Source: Actinomadura harenae (GTDB lineage: Bacteria; Actinomycetota; Actinomycetes; Streptosporangiales; Streptosporangiaceae). Taken from it: DNA of 64,000 nt. The number at the start of each line of letters is the position of its first letter. Positions within the stretch are counted from its first letter, which is position 1. The notes under the pieces are model-generated. The model was not told the origin of the DNA. It searched no databases and saw only the letters and a list, made by a program, of their open reading frames with translations. The stretch lies in the NCBI RefSeq assembly GCF_003696215.1, contig NZ_RFFG01000001.1:124001-188000 (forward strand). Direction: 5' to 3'. Below are positions 61,720 through 64,000 of this stretch, piece after piece. The position numbers and the translations under genes are program-made.

Positions 61720-62926
61720 GACGCATCCCCCAAGCTCGCTCCCCCCGCCCCGATCCTGAACCGTCCCCGTTATGCCGAAGCGGCGGAGCGGAACGCCCTT
61801 CGACGTTCCGTAAATCCATTACTACCCATGGTGACCATCCCCCGAACCACCAAGATCACCATCCCCAGGAAGCCCCACCCCGCCCACCTGCCCAAACACA
61901 ACCCCACGGCCCAGAGCACGCCATGAATAGCCGACCCCAAGCCGTCATGCACACCAAGACACCGAAAGAAGGATCCGCGCGAATGCACACCCGCCGAGGC
62001 CGCCGGACAACACCCCAGGCCTCACCCGCCCAGCAGCCAACCACCGCCCATGAGAAGGCAACGCACAACCCCAGGCCCGGCAAACCACATGGCCACCCCA
62101 AACCCCGCCCCACCAGCAACGACCCGCCTCGGCCGCACCCAAACCCCCGCGCCCTCAGACCACTCCCAGGCGACGACAAGCCCAGCGGATATCGACCCCC
62201 GACCTGCCCGAACCTGAATACCTTGCCGGAAGGCCGGCACCCGGCAGGCCGTCCATATCCAGGTCACGCCCTGGCAGACAAGGCCCTGAATCGAGCGCAT
62301 CGCGCCCCTGCCTTCGGGTTCCGACCAACGCGAAAAGCAGGCCACCAAGGCCCTCAGCCCCACAGTCCAAGAGCAGGCGCATTCCGCATCCACTCGCGCA
62401 CGCAGCGCTATCACGCCAGGCGGCGGCACCCCGGACTCATCGCCGCGCCGATGCTGCCAACGCACAAGCGGCACGCGAAATCGAAACACGTCCACCCAGC
62501 CAGACCGCGCTACGCGGAGGCAGCGAGGCAGAGGCGGTTACGCCCACGGGACCAATACAAGCGCGCCGACATTGGTGGCATCGGGGCCAGCCCATGACCG
62601 AGCGACGCGGCTTCTGTGGATGAGCCCCAGGGAGACGGCCTCCGGGCAGGAACGCCCTGTATGCAGAGCCCGCAAGCTCGGGAGGCGAAGCGCGCGGTCT
62701 TACGTCGCGCTCACGGCGGCAATCATGCGCTGACCACGGTGGACGACGTGTTGTGCGGCGCGGGTCGGCAAGGGCGGGCGAGGTGAGGGTGCGGGGGAGC
62801 AGCGGGGAGGCGGGTGGTGGTGCTGGGGGGTGGGGTGGGTTGCCCCGGGGTGGGAGCCGGCCGTCCCCTGGGGCCACGGGGTATGTCGTGGCCGCTCGGG
62901 GACGGCGCGTGCTCGGTGGTGGCGGG
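61720..62926. other. 1.2-kb stretch without a supported gene
   Basis: About 61840-62560 has an unusual base skew: the plus strand is rich in C and A and poor in G and T. Open frames on either strand give only Pro/Arg/His-rich or Gly/Trp-rich products without known motifs and without consistent codon pattern. About 62780-62890 is G-rich and repetitive. It could be decayed DNA, a non-coding RNA region or horizontally acquired DNA. No rRNA or tRNA is seen. Confidence 0.6.
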
Positions 62927-63565
62927 TCAGACGACGCCGTAGAGGCGGTCGCCGGCGTCGCCGAGGCCGGGAATGATGAATCCGTGCTCGTTGAGGTGGT
63001 CGTCGATCGCGGCGGTGACGACGCGGATCGGGGCGTCGATGCTGCCCACGGCCTCCTCGAGGTGCTTCAGGCCCTCCGGGGCCGCGAGCAGGCAGAGCGC
63101 GGTGACGTCGCGGGCGCCGCGGTCGAGCAGGAGCTTGATGGCGGCGGCGAGGGTGCCCCCGGTGGCCAGCATCGGGTCGAGGACGTAGCACTGGCGGCCG
63201 GACAGGTCGTCCGGGAGGCGGGTGGCGTAGGTCTGCGCCTGGAGCGAGCCCTCGTCCCGGATCATCCCGAGGAAACCGACCTCGGCGGTGGGCAGGAGGC
63301 GGGTCATGCCGTCGAGCATGCCGAGACCGGCGCGCAGGATCGGCACGACCAGCGGCTTCGGGCTGGCCAGCTGGACGCCGTGGGCCTCGGCCACGGGGGT
63401 CTGGACGGTGACGTCGGTCACCCGCACGTCCCGGGTCGCCTCGTAGGCGAGAAGGGTCACCAGCTCGTCCGCCAGACGGCGGAAGGTGGGCGAGTCGGTG
63501 CGCACGTCCCGAAGCGTGGTCAGCTTGTGGGCGACGAGCGGGTGGTCGACGGCGAGGGTCTGCAT
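62927..63565 (-). CDS. upp: Uracil phosphoribosyltransferase
   Basis: 212 residues. Converts uracil and PRPP to UMP in pyrimidine salvage. Seen: [13 protein letters not shown] at the start, [12 protein letters not shown], the PRPP loop in [17 protein letters not shown], and the C-terminal uracil-binding block [15 protein letters not shown]. The length and start (ATG at 63565) are standard. Confidence 0.96.
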   Translation of the reverse strand: MQTLAVDHPLVAHKLTTLRDVRTDSPTFRRLADELVTLLAYEATRDVRVTDVTVQTPVAEAHGVQLASPKPLVVPILRAGLGMLDGMTRLLPTAEVGFLGMIRDEGSLQAQTYATRLPDDLSGRQCYVLDPMLATGGTLAAAIKLLLDRGARDVTALCLLAAPEGLKHLEEAVGSIDAPIRVVTAAIDDHLNEHGFIIPGLGDAGDRLYGVV

Positions 63566-63651
63566 GTACTCACGGTAGCCGACCCCGGATGGCCGATCAG
63601 ATCGCGCCCGGCCTGCGGATAGGACTTCGAACCGCTGGGCACCATGCCGAT

Positions 63652-64000
63652 ATGGACAGCGATCGTGAAGTCCGCCCGAGAGGAGGCCCCCGGCCCGTCC
63701 GGGAGCCCGCCCCGGACCCGCCCGAGGGGAAGGAGAGCCCGCGGGCGCGTGTCGGAGTGATCACCGGGAACGCGAAGGACCCGGCCGTCACGGAGAGTTC
63801 GGGAGCGCCTGTCGGAGCGCATCGTGGCTCGGCGCGTGCCGAGTCGGGCCGTCCGGAACGCGAACTGGCGACCGGAGGCACGCGGACCCCGAAGACGGAT
63901 CGGAACCCCCCGAGCACCGGAGCGGCGACCACGCCGCCGCATCATCCCCCACGGCCCGAGATCGGGCCGGCCCCTCGCCGCGCCACCGAGACCACCGTCC
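63652..64000 (+). CDS. Protein with disordered Pro-rich N-terminus (runs off right edge)
   Basis: From the ATG at 63652 the frame stays open for 116 codons to the window end, with third positions strongly G/C. The visible part is hydrophilic and rich in Pro, Arg and Glu ([20 protein letters not shown]...). No domain is visible yet. Such tails often precede a membrane or kinase domain in actinomycete proteins. It is divergent from upp. The start is uncertain because no clear ribosome site is seen. Confidence 0.55.
   Translation, partial: MDSDREVRPRGGPRPVREPAPDPPEGKESPRARVGVITGNAKDPAVTESSGAPVGAHRGSARAESGRPERELATGGTRTPKTDRNPPSTGAATTPPHHPPRPEIGPAPRRATETTV

Noticed and set aside
61923..62597. A 224-codon open frame on the plus strand
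   Set aside because: Low-complexity Pro/Arg/His product, no ribosome site, no motif, and the skewed base composition explains the lack of stops.

Overview
The window is high-GC DNA with GTG and TTG starts, several apparently leaderless genes, a ffs-dnaX-ybaB-recR block, ECF sigma factors paired with membrane proteins, and many family types seen mostly in filamentous actinomycetes (DUF5063, DUF5713, DUF5937, DUF5954, CU044_5270, XRE-TPR). I infer a chromosome segment from an actinobacterium of the Streptosporangiales, probably Thermomonosporaceae (Actinomadura-like). The genus is an inference from gene families only. I saw no insertion sequence, phage gene or CRISPR array.

Layout. 1-5.6 kb: two tandem secreted proteins on the minus strand, the left one cut by the window edge, the right one a 1664-residue DUF11-repeat protein. 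They share signal region and upstream element. 5.8-8.7 kb: a small gene with an SOS box, then a TetR regulator divergent from a two-gene ABC exporter. 8.8-11.7 kb: ECF sigma / membrane protein / secreted propeller operon. 11.8-25.4 kb: transporters, an SGNH hydrolase, an FAD oxidase, a methyltransferase, RNase HI with a divergent MarR, a PLP lyase, a MerR regulator, a class A beta-lactamase-like hydrolase and an S9 peptidase. 25.6-31.6 kb: an M15-like enzyme, a TetR/monooxygenase pair, aspartokinase, a methyltransferase and small proteins. 31.7-33.3 kb: a second sigma/membrane protein pair.

33.4-38.3 kb is the conserved core: SRP RNA, dnaX, ybaB, recR and DUF5063 on the minus strand, with DUF952 and tRNA-Ser(GGA) on the plus strand. 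38.6-43.1 kb holds an ACC-deaminase-like gene behind a frameshifted gene, then a cassette of three exported cell-wall enzymes: an M15-like carboxypeptidase and two proteins that carry the same I36-type module fused to an M23 peptidase and to a SpoIID-like domain. 43.1-55.9 kb: an XRE-TM-NBR1-Ig protein, MFS and ArsR-like regulator, exported metallopeptidase, an 881-residue BRCT/propeller/TPR protein, an EF-hand protein, an MFS/GntR pair with a clear operator, and a YpfJ-type peptidase. 55.9-64 kb: a CynX-like transporter and GntR regulator, an XRE-TPR regulator, PH-domain and small helical proteins, an oddly skewed gene-poor stretch, upp, and a gene running off the right end.

How the genes work together. 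Several local pairs look like self-contained regulator-target units: TetR/ABC exporter, TetR/monooxygenase, GntR/MFS and two sigma/membrane protein pairs. Cell-envelope work dominates: surface repeat proteins, a polysaccharide-type exporter, and at least five secreted or membrane peptidoglycan or protein hydrolases. Housekeeping genes are DNA replication and repair, protein targeting, aspartate-family amino acids and pyrimidine salvage.
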